From Toxoplasma gondii ME49 (taxonomy: Eukaryota; Apicomplexa; Conoidasida; Eucoccidiorida; Sarcocystidae), in NCBI RefSeq assembly GCF_000006565.2, contig NC_031480.1:1504144-1568143 (forward strand): DNA of 64,000 nucleotides, read 5' to 3'. The notes below the pieces were generated by a model. It was not told the DNA's origin. It ran no database searches and saw only the letters and a list, made by a program, of their open reading frames with translations. Positions 1 through 12,600 of the stretch are shown piece after piece. The translations under genes were made by a program, and so were the position numbers. How positions within the stretch are numbered: position 1 is the stretch's first letter; every line of letters starts with the position of its first letter.

Positions 1-87
1 TCCGCGTTGTACACCGATGAGGATGAACGAGGAACGAGTGGTGCCTTCCAGTGGAGAAAGCCGGGGGGAAGCGTGGATGGAATGGCC

Positions 88-2890
88 TTACTCGACGAAG
101 ATCGTCGCGCGGCCGAGAAGAAGATAAAACACTGAGAGAATCTGTGAAGCTGCTTTCCGTCCGACATTTCGCATTTTCTCTCTTTTTCGTTTTGGAGCTT
201 CATCGTCAGGTGCCGGCGACGCCAGCTGCTCCCCAGCAAGTGCATGCTGAATCGCCTGTACGTACACCTCGCGCGCGTCCGGCAAAGCCCCGATGAGGCG
301 CCACAGCACGTCGAGGAACGGCTGCAGTTCTTTTCTTCTGGCGTCTCTGGCTGCGCCTCCCGCCTCTGCGCCGGGAGGACGAGGAGGCATTTCGAGAAAC
401 ACACGACGCGAAAGAGCACGACAGAGACCCGAGAGAAGCGGCGGATGCGGAGTGCCCAGCGTGGACAGCGAAGAGAGCAGAGACGCGAGAGCAGCCAGCG
501 AGAGGCTGTCGATTTCTGGGAGAAGACGAGGTGCCAGAGCTCTAGAAATCCAGAAGCGACAGAAGGCAGAAAACAACAGAGAAGAGACAGAGAGACGTGG
601 AAATATGTTCAGTATGGCGCTCTACAGCTCGAGATGCATTCAGGAGTATGCAGGCGAGAGAGACTCGCAGATTATCAACGCAGGTTAAACCAAGCACGGA
701 CTTTAACGTGTGAGACCACATATTTGAAACTAAAGAGCATCACACTCAGGCAGTTATTCGGAATATGTGTATCTCTGTGCAATGACGCATTTCGTGTTTT
801 GCCACTCGGATTGAAAGGAAGGCGAGAACCTGCGAAGACAGAAAGAGAACAGGACGAGAGTCCTCCTCGCTTACCCCATCAAGCGTGCGTCTCTGACGAG
901 AGAAGCTTCGAAAGCCCCACAAACCTTGACAATTGCAAAGGGCGGAAGAACAGAGACACTCTTTAAGACAGATCGGCTCATCGCTTGCCACACATCAACT
1001 CGCCTGTACACGCTGCCGCCAACGACACACGACGAAGGAGAAGAAGAAGACGACGAAGGAGAAGGAAAAGGAGAAGAAGACGAAGGAGCAGGAGACGAAG
1101 GAGAAGAAGAAGAGAGAGAGCAAGAGGTGGAAGAAGGCCCAGACGACTCAGCGCATGCGGAGATGTCTGTGAACGTTCCAAATTCGTTCGAATAACTCAA
1201 GCGGCCTCGGCTCCCCATGGTTCCTACCCACGAAACCACCGAAGTGAGATTCGCCGGCGACAATAGAACTCTTGGAAGAAGCAAAGACGACGAATTGACA
1301 GACGAGCCAACAGAAGGATCGAGAGAGGCGTTAGGCGAAGCATCGACAGAAAAGTGAGGACTCGAGCGCGGCTTGAAGGAAGATTCAGGAGAGACAGAGG
1401 AAACACTGGGCGCTTCGCCCTGCGACCGGAAGGCACCTCTTCTCCTTCGCCCGCGCACCCCAGCAGGTGTAGCGAAATGGCGAACGATTCGCGCGGTGTC
1501 GTTCTCTGTGTTTGCCGCCTCCTCCTCTCGCGTCGTTTCTGCGTCTGCTTCCTTGCCCTCGCTCATGAGGCCTTCGTTGTTGCATGTGTCGACTTCGTTC
1601 TCTGTTCGGCTCTCCAGCCGCCGACTTTCGTCCTCTCGCAGGCAAGCCAGGAAGCGTCCGAACGGCGAGGCAGCGAGCGCCTCGGGGCTCTGCAGGTCCG
1701 GGAAGGCGACCCTGTGGAGAACGGACGAACTGGAAGAGAGGACGAGAGATGAGGAAGGGGAGTTCCTTTCTGACGCTTGAAGCGAGGAGCCGCTCCACGT
1801 GCTGAAGACGCACTGCGCAGAAACTCCGCCGGCTGTCAGCTACCTTTTCGCGGGTCTCAGACTGAAAGACCTGGCGGTGAATAGAGGCCTCGGCCTCAGG
1901 GCAGGCTCTCGGACTCGAGGGGAGAGTCGAGACAGCGCGTTCGCTCGCACTACACCCAGCGCAGCTGCGAGGCAGTGGCGAGCAAGAACCGAATGCAGAT
2001 CCGCAGGGAGGGAGAGAGACAGAAAAGGCAGAAAAGGCAAGAGGCTCTGTGGCAGACGCGAGAAGGTCCGGATGTGCGAAAGCACCCCACGACTGACTCC
2101 AGGGAACGAGGGAACGAGGACGCAGAGAGAGAAGACAGACGGCTGCTGGAGAGAAGGAAACGGAGGAGGAGGATGGGAGAGACGCAAAACAGAAGAGGAG
2201 GAGAGAGGGCGCTGGCCCGCAGGACGGAGACGAAAACGCGAAACATGTTGGGGAAACAGGGGTGTAGCTGAGAGACAGACAGCCTTCGACAGCAAAGAAG
2301 CAAAACACCAATTGGAGAGGAAACTCAACAGACAAGTCGAGCTTACATGAGAATCATTTCTGCGACGTCGTCGTTGTGGAGACGCGCGGCGGCCAGGCCT
2401 TCGCTGCACCAGGCGAGAGCAGAAACTCACAAAAACCCACGATCTTCTTCCTGGATTCGAAACGGAAAAGTGCAGCAAGCAAACACAGAAAGATCCCAGA
2501 AAACCAGAAACGCACGAGACTTCACCCAACACTCTGACCGAGAGAAGACACCGTGAGATCGCGACAGAGAAGCAATCCTACAAAAAGGGAACACATGGAA
2601 AGAATCACGGACATAAGAGACTTGAAATATACTGGTCACCGCTGTACTTACACACGCACCTCAAGGAAGCAGGGCGACTTCCTTCTTCGGTTTCGCGAAT
2701 CACAAGATCAAAACTGCAGAGATTTCTCAGATCATGACTCACAGACAAATGCACTCAGACACATACATCCTGATCCACAAGCATAAATACATTATGTGTA
2801 TATATTATAAATTGACAGAGGTATAAATATCTACGCGTTTACCTATCTATCAATCTCTATGTGCGTCTACCCGTACGTGAATCCACTTAC

Positions 2891-2921
<31 letters not shown>

Positions 2922-5900
2922 GATATATAGATATATATATATATATAGGTGAGAATTCCATTAGACGGAAGGTTAGTGTCGTTATATCTTTTTCTCTCTT
3001 TAGTTCGTTATTCGTAAATCCAGACACGTCCATTTCTGTAAGCGCCTATGTGAAGGAAAGTTTGGATTTGTGAGCAGTCATTTGACGTTTCTTTGCGTGT
3101 GGATTGGCCTTTCGAAGCTCCTTTCGGCTTCCCTTTTCACTCTTTCACATTTCGCTGTGTCGTCGTTTTCAACCCGCGGAACCGCCAACGCGCGACTGCG
3201 TTCGTCTGGCTCTCAGTTTCTTCGCTCGTCGCTGCATACAGGGATAGTTTCCTCCCACAGACACTCTCGACGGATGTTCCTGCTTCCTTGAAACAAATCT
3301 CAAAAAATCGAAGTTCCTTTCCTCACCAGAGAAATCCAATGTCCTGGCCCGCGGCGGTGCCTTGCATCAGCTCGAAGGGCAGGCGCTCGGCTGCGAGTTT
3401 CAGGAGTCTCCTCGCGAGCGTCTGCAGCTGTGCGTACACCCGATCGTAGCTTTCCTGCTCGCTTTCCAATCCTTCTGGGGAGGAAGACGATTCGAGAAAA
3501 ACAGAGGGGCCAAACGGGCGAGGGGCGGGGGACTGCAGGGAAGACGTCCACGAGGGCGGTTCATGCGTTGCTCTGCTTCTGGCGAGTTCTGGAGCCGTCA
3601 AAGAAGCAGGCTTTCGTGCTCTCGTTCTCTCTAATTTGTTGTCTTCTCTTCTTCCCGAAGGCAACGATGGATACGCAGATGCCCCAACACCTTCCACTGA
3701 GAAGGAAAGAGGTGCAGAACGTGACGCATCTCGTGCTCTTTCTGTCTCTCCAGATGTTGCCGGCCTTTCTGATATTACTCTCTCCCCTAAGAGTTCTCTC
3801 TCCTCTGAGAGTTCTCTCTCCTCTGAGAGTTCTGTCTCTCGCGTGTGAAAGACGTTTTCTCTCCTCCCTTCATCGCAGCCAACTTCGAGAGGATCTGCTC
3901 CCTCGCGCTCTCGAAGGAAATGTCGACTTCCCTTCCTTTCCAGATCTGTCTCTGCAGTTTCTCGATGTGCTTGATCTGCTTGTTCTCTCCAGACGCGATC
4001 CTCGAAAGTGCACACTTCGTTCGTCCCTCCAAGCTGCGCCACAGACGGGGCCTCGGACTTGATTTCTTCTCGCTTCTCCAACTCCGAAATAGAAAGAAAG
4101 TCGTTGTCCTCCGAAGCCAGAAGGCGCGCCAGGAAGCCCTCAACTCCCAGCGACAGCGGACAGAGAGCAAGTGGAGACAACGGAGGCGAAGAGGAGAGAG
4201 AAGGAGAGGTAGCAGACGAGGCGGTGCCCGATGGAGTCCGAGGCTCAGTTAGAAGGCCCATGCGCGCACAGCAGCCGATGAGGCCAGCAAGATCGTGGAA
4301 GGCCATGTCGTTGCTTGTCTTCAAAGCCCGGTGAAGGAGCAGAGAGAGAAGAAGTGGGTCATAGTCTGAAGAAAAGCGACACAGAGGCAGGGATAAAACT
4401 GCCGCAAGGCACCTGATAGCAGCCTAGAAAAGGTGAGACAGGAACGAAGAGCGGAACTGGCAGACAAACCTAAAAGAACGAGAGGGGAAAAGAAGGACGA
4501 AACGGAAACAAGTTGCAGCGGGTCTTTGATGCGAACGAACTCAGAGAGGAACCATTCGCAGCAAGAAGAGAAGCGACGGCAAGGGAAGCCGAAGACGCAG
4601 GGATGGAGAAGACAATACCGGTCGAAGAGGGGAAGGAAGAAACGCAAAGCGAGGGTCAGCACAGGACCTCGAAACGTGCTCTGATACACAGAGTCCAGAC
4701 ACCCCCAATATGTTCGTGCAAAGGAGATGAAAGAGGAGAAGCTAACGCGAAGAAAGGAGACGAAGTGAATACTCCGCAAAAAGCCGCAAAGCAAAACACA
4801 TCGCTCGAGTTTCTTTCGCAGAGTGAAACACGAAAACGAGCCACCCATCGAGAAGCAGAACTGGGTGAGGCACATCCGCTTTAAGAGAGCTGTCATGGAA
4901 AACCTGAAACTCGAGTGACTGACACAGCCATGCAGCCGCTCGCGCTCGGTCATCCACAATGTACTCCTCTATCGCAGGTTCGACAGTTCTCTCCAGGAGG
5001 CAGTGTGTTGAGTTCCCTTCAAATCTGAAGCACTATGCGAGTAACAAGAACCTGCATGCGCCTACGTTTGTATTTCGCGAGGGCGCTCGCGAGGAAATGC
5101 AAGTCGCCGCCTGTGAGGCGCTGCCGCTTGAGAACGAACTGCCACACAAGTCGGCGCCACAAACTGCGGAGAGCCCTGAGCTGATCTCTCATGTGTTCTC
5201 CTGCGCCTCTTCCGATGCGTTGCGCCTTCACGTCGTTGTCTGGTCTCTCTGGTTGCTCTCGCGTTTTCGCGGAAATCTCCGTCTCGCCCCTTCTGTCTCG
5301 AGGTCTCTCCTCTGTTCTCGTCACATCATCACTCGTGTCTTGCGTTGCTCGTTCTGTCCTCATCTTATCGTTCTCTGCCTCTCTCCCGCCACTCGCCGGT
5401 CCCTGTCTCGCCCTGTCCTCCCCTGGAGGCAGAGGGAGGGCACCTTTCTCAACTTCTGCTTTTGCGACTGAAGCCGGCGTCTCTGCAGCTTCCTCCTGTT
5501 GCCGTCGAGACGCCGTTTTCCGCGTCGCCTCTCCGTCCGTGAGAGACTGAGACGGAAGAACGGGAAGAGAATCAGTAAACTCGGAAGAAGCCAGTTTTGG
5601 AGGCATCCGTTCGAGTCCAATATGAGCCCAAGACGCGCCGCGAATCGCGGCTGGCTCGTCCTCGAGGGACACCTGCGCCTGCCGACTCAGCTGTCTGTAC
5701 AGATCCAGCAACGGAAGCACGCGCGGGAACAGAAGACGCGAGGGGAGAGGCCGGTCGCGCGGCTGGTGCCGAAACACCTTCAGCAGTTTCGAGACTGTCG
5801 GCAGCAAGCACATGCGCAGAAAGAATCCAGCGGAAATGGAGAGGCGGGGGGGGTCTCTAACAGAAAGCAGGCGTACATGAAGACACGGCAGTGGCGCTTC

Positions 5901-7008
5901 TGTCCAGGGACAACGGTTATCAATAATGCAGTCACATTCTAACAGGGATCGTTAGGTTCTTCACGGTCTATCTAAGATCGTTAGGTTATTCATCCTATCG
6001 TAGAAAAGGGGGGTTTCCTCGAAGCTAAAGGGAGGGGACTGGCATCAGCACCCAAGTCCGCCTTTCAAATCCTCAGGTTTCCGTTGAGCCTTGAATGCAA
6101 GCGTATACACAGGTGGAGAAGCGAGTGTCCACTAGCACTGTGTCTGGAGGGAAAAGAAACAATCTTTGCACCAAGGACCGGTTGTGAGGCGCGACACCGC
6201 AGATGCAGAGTTGCACAGACAAGAAAGAACTATCGATGGAGACGACAGCGAAATCCAGCGAAAGACTCCGATACAGCTGAACGTATGAGAGACGTCGTTT
6301 TCTCTCCGGTGCCAGTCACTTTGTAGTTGTCTTTTTTAGACACGCCGGCTGCCGTAGTTCACGGTTTCCAGTTTCATTTCTCTCTAGCTTTTCCCTGTTA
6401 CCACACGACGTACGTTGCTGTGGAAGCGCGACGGCGTCAAGCCAGTAGGGCGGAAGGTCATCCGGAATCTCGCGTTTTTCTCGTTTCTCGCGCTTCGTGT
6501 CTCTGCTTCTTCGGGAATCTTTCGAGTGCAGTTCTTTATCACTTGCTTTCGCTCGATCGGCCCCGGGCGACCGTTCAACAGCGCTCCGTTCCCGATGCTC
6601 CCTGGCACGAAAGGCATACGCCTCGGGGGAGCTGTCAACCCCTCCGTTGCCGGGAAGGAAAGTCTCTGAGGAAAAAGGCAGAGGAGACTGCCGCGAAGGC
6701 GAGAGTCTGCAACTCGAAATCCTTAAAGCGACGGAGAGGGGAAACTCGGGAGCTGCCGCACCGCTGACCGCGCTGTTTCCTCGCCATTTTGGCTCGAAAA
6801 GCGGGAGCGGGGAGGTCTCGCATCGGGAAAGCCCCGTCTGTGTACGCCGCCAGCGTCGAAGCCGACAGGCACGCCGGACCGCGGCGGCTTTCCGGTTCTG
6901 GGCAGCATGGCGGGCCAACGTGACCAGCAGAAAACCCGCTCTGGATTCTAGGGAACGTTTTGGAAAAACCGAGATTGACATGGATATGGAGACACCCTGA
7001 GAGAGCAT
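88..7008 (-). CDS. Multi-exon protein with mitochondrial-type N-terminus, possibly heptatricopeptide/FASTK-like
   Basis: Exons inferred from splice sites: 7008-6414, 5854-5052, 4966-4904, 4365-3327, 2403-2347, about 1964 to 875 (contains an unresolved join near 1810-1860), and 541-88. Phases agree for 1-2, 2-3, 4-5, 5-6 and last-but-one to last. Exon 3 (phase 0) to exon 4 (phase 1) does not fit, so a small exon is probably missed. The start ATG gives an Arg/Ala-rich, acid-poor first 55 residues, as in a mitochondrial presequence. The body alternates disordered Glu/Arg linkers with amphipathic helices such as YDPLLLSLLLHRAL, SLWRRLVWQFVLKRQRL and ELQPFLDVLWRLIGAL. This pattern resembles apicomplexan heptatricopeptide/RAP proteins that bind organelle RNA, but I see no RAP domain. 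It could instead continue past the window start. The function is inference. Confidence 0.45.
2891..2948. repeat. TA microsatellite in an intron
   Basis: About 58 bases of nearly pure TA with GATA interruptions. It lies in the inferred intron between 3326 and 2404 of the minus-strand gene. Confidence 0.95.
3781..3834 (-). repeat. Coding 18-bp tandem repeat, three units
   Basis: Three 18-base units (3781-3798, 3799-3816, 3817-3834) differ at only a few positions. On the minus strand they encode six-residue units of the type SEEREL inside the fourth exon of the 88-7008 gene, within a charged, probably disordered linker. Confidence 0.9.
5947..5992. repeat. 17-bp direct repeat pair
   Basis: GATCGTTAGGTTCTTCA at 5947-5963 recurs at 5976-5992 with one mismatch, 29 bases apart start to start. 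It lies in the inferred first intron of the minus-strand gene. Confidence 0.9.
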
Positions 7009-7669
7009 CTGGGATAGTGTGACTCAAAGGATCGTCATTTGAAGAGTGGAAACGAACTGCAAGAAACGCACGATGCGGAGTCTCGCCGACCACCGGTCGA
7101 CGAAAGTAAGCAGCGACGCTCGTTGGCGAATGGGGACGGCCTGAACTCGTTGGTTTTCGACAATAGCGGGGCCAGAGACTCCAAAAAGCCTCGTTGGAAA
7201 AGTGTCTACTCCTGAAGCAGGTTAATTGTCCGTCAAAGGGATCTGTTTTACGAAACTGCATCTAAGAAATTGAGATCGACCGTTGGCTGCGGTCGACGTA
7301 GAAACGTGTTGAACGTTGTCAGCGCATGCGCATGCAACGTCGCTGAGAATGGTAAAGGACTCAAAGAAATTTGGTATTTCACAGGCCAGCAGCAGGATTA
7401 TTGTAACCATCCATTCAAAATGCGATGGGGAAACCCCTATTTGGTTAGAAGAAGCGTTTCTTTGAGCAGGCTCTTAACAAACACCCAGTATGTACTGGCA
7501 AGACCATGTCCAAAGCAACCCGGACAGCCTCTGGTCACGGAAGAACCTAGTCTTGCCCGAATAAGAAGAACAGACTAAGAAACGTTATAAAATTTCGCAG
7601 TAAGAAAACTGAGCAAAAGAAAACACTAATTCTACAACTTAGTGAAGTCAGAAACGAGAACAAAAAGGA
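7009..7669. other. Intergenic, upstream of the minus-strand gene
   Basis: No convincing coding frame. It should hold the promoter and 5' UTR of the gene starting at 7008. I could not place a start site. Confidence 0.5.
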
Positions 7670-7742
7670 TTCCGCCGCCGGGACTTGAACCCGGGTCGCG
7701 CGGGTGAGAGCCGCGTATCCTAACCACCTAGACTACAGCGGA
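7670..7742 (-). tRNA. tRNA-Glu (anticodon CTC)
   Basis: The reverse strand folds as a complete cloverleaf. The 7-bp acceptor stem pairs TCCGCTG with CGGCGGA and is followed by discriminator A at 7670. The anticodon stem CGCGG/CCGCG encloses loop CTCTCAC, giving anticodon CTC. The T arm carries GGTTCAAGT. There is no intron and CCA is not encoded, as is normal for a eukaryotic nuclear tRNA gene. Box A and box B are internal. Confidence 0.97.
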
Positions 7743-9624
7743 TAGTGAGGAACGGGTCTCAGTTCGCATGGCACTGGGCGGTCTCTGGCAGTATTTTTCT
7801 CTACGGTCTTTTTTAGAGTGGACGCACAAGGTGTGACCGCTCAAATCCGAACTAGCTAGTTATCTAGAAAAATGAGTGTTGTTGAGTAGGTTCCGTCGTG
7901 GCAAAGACTCAATACCAACAACGGATGCTCTCGCCGCAGCCCCCTTCTTGCCACACACGGAATGGAGACACCAGCCACAGCGGAACAATGGAAATCTATC
8001 GCACTGATGACCTGTACATCCGGATGTCCCATGGTTCGAAAACGATGATCGCACGGAGTGTGTGGCTTGGTTATTTATCACCGGCACTAGCTGTCAAATA
8101 AGAAAACTGGGAGAACGCCTGGAGACAGCACGAAAACTTCCATGCTGCGGCTGCTTCTCGCGGATTTTTGACGAAGTTCCCTGAGTCAGTGTTGCGTTTA
8201 AAAGCATGAGAGTGGGTTGTTGATGCTGAACCTTCATAGTTAACTCCGCTCTCCATCTAAGGTGCTTGCGTGAGAACGTTTCCAACACGAGCCTGTCCTA
8301 TTGGCAGACCGCGGCATCAAAATGACTCCATTTCGAAAGCACAAAACCATAATTCTTCTCAGGTGTGCGAACAAAAGTGAGTTAAGTAATCGAATGCCGC
8401 TATCTAGTGTGTTCCTGGTTTTGAAAAGTTATCTGTGTAATTACAGGCTCCGCAAAGTCGGAGGTGGACTCGCCGCACCGCAAACAGAAAGACGCTCTTG
8501 GATAGTTGATGCAGAACAATTCTCTGGTGGCTCTAATGTTTCCTGGTGCCAGCATCACGGGTGGAAGTGGACGTAGAAATCCCTAGAGCTTCTGCTGACT
8601 TTCAATCCACACCGTGACGAATGAAGCAACCAACAAGTACACGTTCTGAGTATCAAGTCAACACCGGAGGATCTCTTCTCTCCGACTTGCACCCATGTGC
8701 CAGAACGCGAATTACAGGAGCCTCCCAATTCGAGACGATGGAAGGCCATAAATCGGGTGATTACTGTCAGGAAACTCAAAAGAGCGAATAACAGAAGTGA
8801 GCTGGAAGCAACTGACCACGGGGCTTAAGATGTCTGTCTCCACTGTCGTAGCTCTGTAGTGGCTCCAGGTTCACGCTGACTCCCGCTGTAACGCTTTTTT
8901 CGGTCACGCAGCAGCGGGGAGTACCACCTTTTTGCTCTTGTTTACTTTGTCAGTCGCTTAGTTCTAGCAACGAAAATCACCCTTCAGGTCTGTATCTGCC
9001 GAAGAGCGAAACCAGATTCATACCAGCCTCACTTGGTGCTTTCTCGGTATTAGGTGACTTTTTGTCTGCGAAGAACGCAGGCAGGACTTGATCGCAAAGT
9101 GTACGGTTAATCGGCTGCCCAAAACGTCTTTTAGAGTGAGTGTGGTCTGTGTATCGCTTGTTTTCATTCCGTTTTCCCTCGTCTCTCCAGTTAAGTCTGT
9201 CGCCGACAACCTTTCGGTTTTGCAATCAAAACCCTACCACCCGATCTACTCCCTATACCAGGTTTCTTCTGTCATTCTGCAACGAACATTGTGATTGTTA
9301 ACGTGCCTGGGAAAAATCACGCTGTTCTGCTCCCTGACCGTTCGCGATCTAAGCGACGGCGTTACTGTCGCGTCCAACCCCACGCCTTAGAAAGATTGGC
9401 TCCTCGAACCACATCAAACAGTTCGTTTTCCGCCTTTGTCTGCCTGTCGGTGGCCAAAATTTGGCTGATGTGGTTTAGAAAAAAGGTAAAAGGTTACATA
9501 TAGGTTGTGCTTTGAGACAATAACCCAGAGTGGTACATGCCGTCCGGAGCCACTTTGTCCGTGTAGAGCGAAACATCAACGGCCGGCTTTTTTGGCGTCA
9601 GACAACACTGTGAAGACTTCCACG
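7743..9624. other. Intergenic between tRNA-Glu and the PDI-like gene
   Basis: Only short, unconvincing frames on both strands and no splice-site series. The right end should contain the promoter and 5' UTR of the gene starting at 9625. I see no repeat or RNA gene. Confidence 0.5.
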
Positions 9625-12600
9625 ATGGTGGTGTTTCGTCTCACAAAAAGGCCAACAGCCTGCACGTGCGTCTTTCTTATCTACCTCTTTACGACGTTTA
9701 TCGGAGCTGATCCAGGAGCAGCAGCAGGTGATGCAGACTCTTCCGGTGCGCCCCAATTGGACCATGGTATTCGTTCCTCAGACCCGCCCGTTACCCGGTT
9801 GATCTACAGGGCGGACGGCGCGGCAAAGGCTCTGAAACTCGCAAAACGGCAGTCTGCTGCCTCCAAAGACCAGGCTGACAACAATGCTGGTTCTCATTCT
9901 CCCGCCCCTGTCGACCACGAGAACCTCAGTGGCTGCACCGCCGAAGAGGGGTGCAGCACAACGAAGCCTTCAGGGGTAAAAAGGAAGCCTGAGATGTTGA
10001 GCACTTCTGTGATGAGTCGTGGAGCGATTTCTCTAACTGATGATAACTACCACGATTTCATGGAAGCACATTCCATCGTTCTCGTGCTATACTACGCGCC
10101 GTGGTGTTACTGGTCTCAGCGTACCAGCCCGGAGTTCGATGCGGCCGCTCGCGTGCTGGCCCACGACAAAACGGACCCGCCAGTGTTTCTTGCCAAAGTC
10201 GACTGCACGCAGCATACCCAGGTTATGAGGAAAGAAGACATTCAAGAATACCCGACTCTCAAGTTCTTTATGCATGGACACCCGAAGGAATATACTGGTG
10301 CGTACACATCTCAGCGGCGGTGGCAGGCACTCGGTTTTGTCAGACGGAAACGAGCACATTTCGTTGGAAACAGTCTGGTGATGCCGTACAGATCATTAGT
10401 CACGTGGAAAGACACTTTGAATTGCAGGGATGCGAAGGAGTGGTTGACGTACCTAAAAGGCTTTGCAAGGCTGTTCCTGATTTTGAGTGTGCAGGTGGCC
10501 GCAAAAGGGCGGAGATCTTGAAGTGGCTTCAGGAAAACTTGGACAGGGATCGGATCATTACCTCCGTCAATGCGCTGGAAGAGGTTCTTGCCAGTCGTCA
10601 GTTGGGGACGCTTGTCGTCATTGCGGCTCAAGAATTACCTGCGACTAGTTCGGTCCAAGATGGCGATTCAGCTTCCTCTGGCCCTTCTTCCACAACTACT
10701 GGTGGACAAATCTCAGAGGAATCGGTCGACCCGGCAAGCATGCAGAGGGCTCTAAGACTTGGCAGGGTCCAAACTGGGTCGAATTCAGAGGTGAATGGGC
10801 CCGCCCAGGTGTCTACTGCAGGGAATACTGCTTCTCCGCCAGGCGGGTCCCTCAATCGCCGGGTCCGTACAGCTGGTCATAGCCGTGGAAACACTGCCAA
10901 CCAGAAAGATCTTCTGATTACTTCGTCGGACGCTGCCATGAATGCCTCAAAACAACTCGACCGTGAGACATTCGTCAAGGTCTCACGGATGGTGGGCAGC
11001 GACGTCCTGTTTGGTGAAATCGCCGAACCGGAGGTACTGCAGTACTACCTCGATATCCACGTCAAGCCATACATGCGGACGCGTCTAGATATGGCTCATA
11101 TTCATGTGAGTGCCACCGTGGTAGGTGGGGAGCAGAATGCCACCTTTCGATGCTTGTTTGGCCCGCATATCAGCGAATACTTTTAGGTCATTGACGAATC
11201 ACTCCGGTGCATGCGGTCCCGAAGTTTGCAGCACTCTCCAGTTCGGAAGACCAAAGACTAGCAAAAGATCCGCGAATATTAGATAGTCACTAACATATCC
11301 GGCAGTGAAGATAAACCAAACGAACGCTGACTGCAGCATACCTCCTATCGGTAAAGCAAAGTGTGCCTGCATTGTATCAGTGTGTTGGTATGCCGTCGTC
11401 GCAGCTTCCCTTCATCGCAGCATTTCCCAGTCGGAGTGACAGCGACGATTTCGAGGATCGACCCTCTTCACTTATGGACGGTCCAGGCGGAGAAGATGTC
11501 GCCATTTACACAGGGTCGTTCACTGACCAAAACAGTCTCATCGAGTTTGTGCAGACGCACAAGTTCCCTCCTGCGCTGCCTTTCACGGGAATCGTCGCGC
11601 CCAGACTTTTCGAAGGTGAGCTAACAAGCATGTAGACTTTTGTACAGCGTTGTTGTGATCTAACGGATCATTCGTAGTGACGTCCATGCCAAACACTTTT
11701 CCAACCAGGTCTCTGGCGGGCATGGCTAGGACATCAAAGTAACGATTTGCTTTTGCGTCGCTCAAAGTCTTACCCGCACGCTTCGCACGCGTTTCTTGCG
11801 GACACGGTGGATGCATATGCCCTAGCGGATTCCCCTGCCGAGATTCAGTTCCTGTTTTAATGGCATTTGTTCTTCACATGCAGATGGTCGTCCGATCTGC
11901 GTCATGTTCCTCGACGACTCCAGTTCTGTCAGGCGGAACGGCCACGTCCACGTTCCCACAGAGCGAACGGCAAAAATCAGGAAAATTTTCGAGGACGTTG
12001 CTTCAAGCTACAGAAGTCAGCTTATCTTCACTGTATCAGGTACAGTTTTGCACTCAACAGATCTGGTTCCTTGTCGGGCGGACCTACAGGTCTGCCAAAG
12101 TTCCAACTTCTGCCGAGATCTGCTCAGTATCCACGGTGTTGTTCCGTTGTTTAGACATGGGCCGTTCATTCAGAGCATCCCAGCAAAGGAAGGACTCTAG
12201 GTTGTTGTGGTCTGTTCCCGCCAGATGTGGGCGGAGCATCCCGTTCGATGGACAGTTTGTCGTCCTCCTCAGGAGTGTCTTCCCACAGGTCCTCGATTTC
12301 TCATGTCAGTGGTTTCCTGTCCCGTGTACTTCAAGGAACAAAGGAGCCGCATGAAAAGCGACTTCTGACATTGCTCGGTGTCGAAGATGACCACCAGGGT
12401 CCCCAGCTGCGCATTGTCACATTCAATCCGAGCGGTAACGGGAAGTATTACCCTGCGCTGAAGTTTCGTCCAGTTCACATGACATTTTTGGAAATTGGAA
12501 GTTCTCGCGACACGACGGAAGGAACGTCTTCGAAGGGGAATAAGAGTATGGAGAGGATGCCTGCTGAGACTGATCAAGGGAGCGATTCGAGGAAAACAGG

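Noticed and set aside
7200..9500. Possible nuclear copies of mitochondrial DNA, common in this group
   Set aside because: No peptide or RNA fragment of cytochrome b, cox1 or rRNA could be recognised by eye. A search against the mitochondrial genome would decide.
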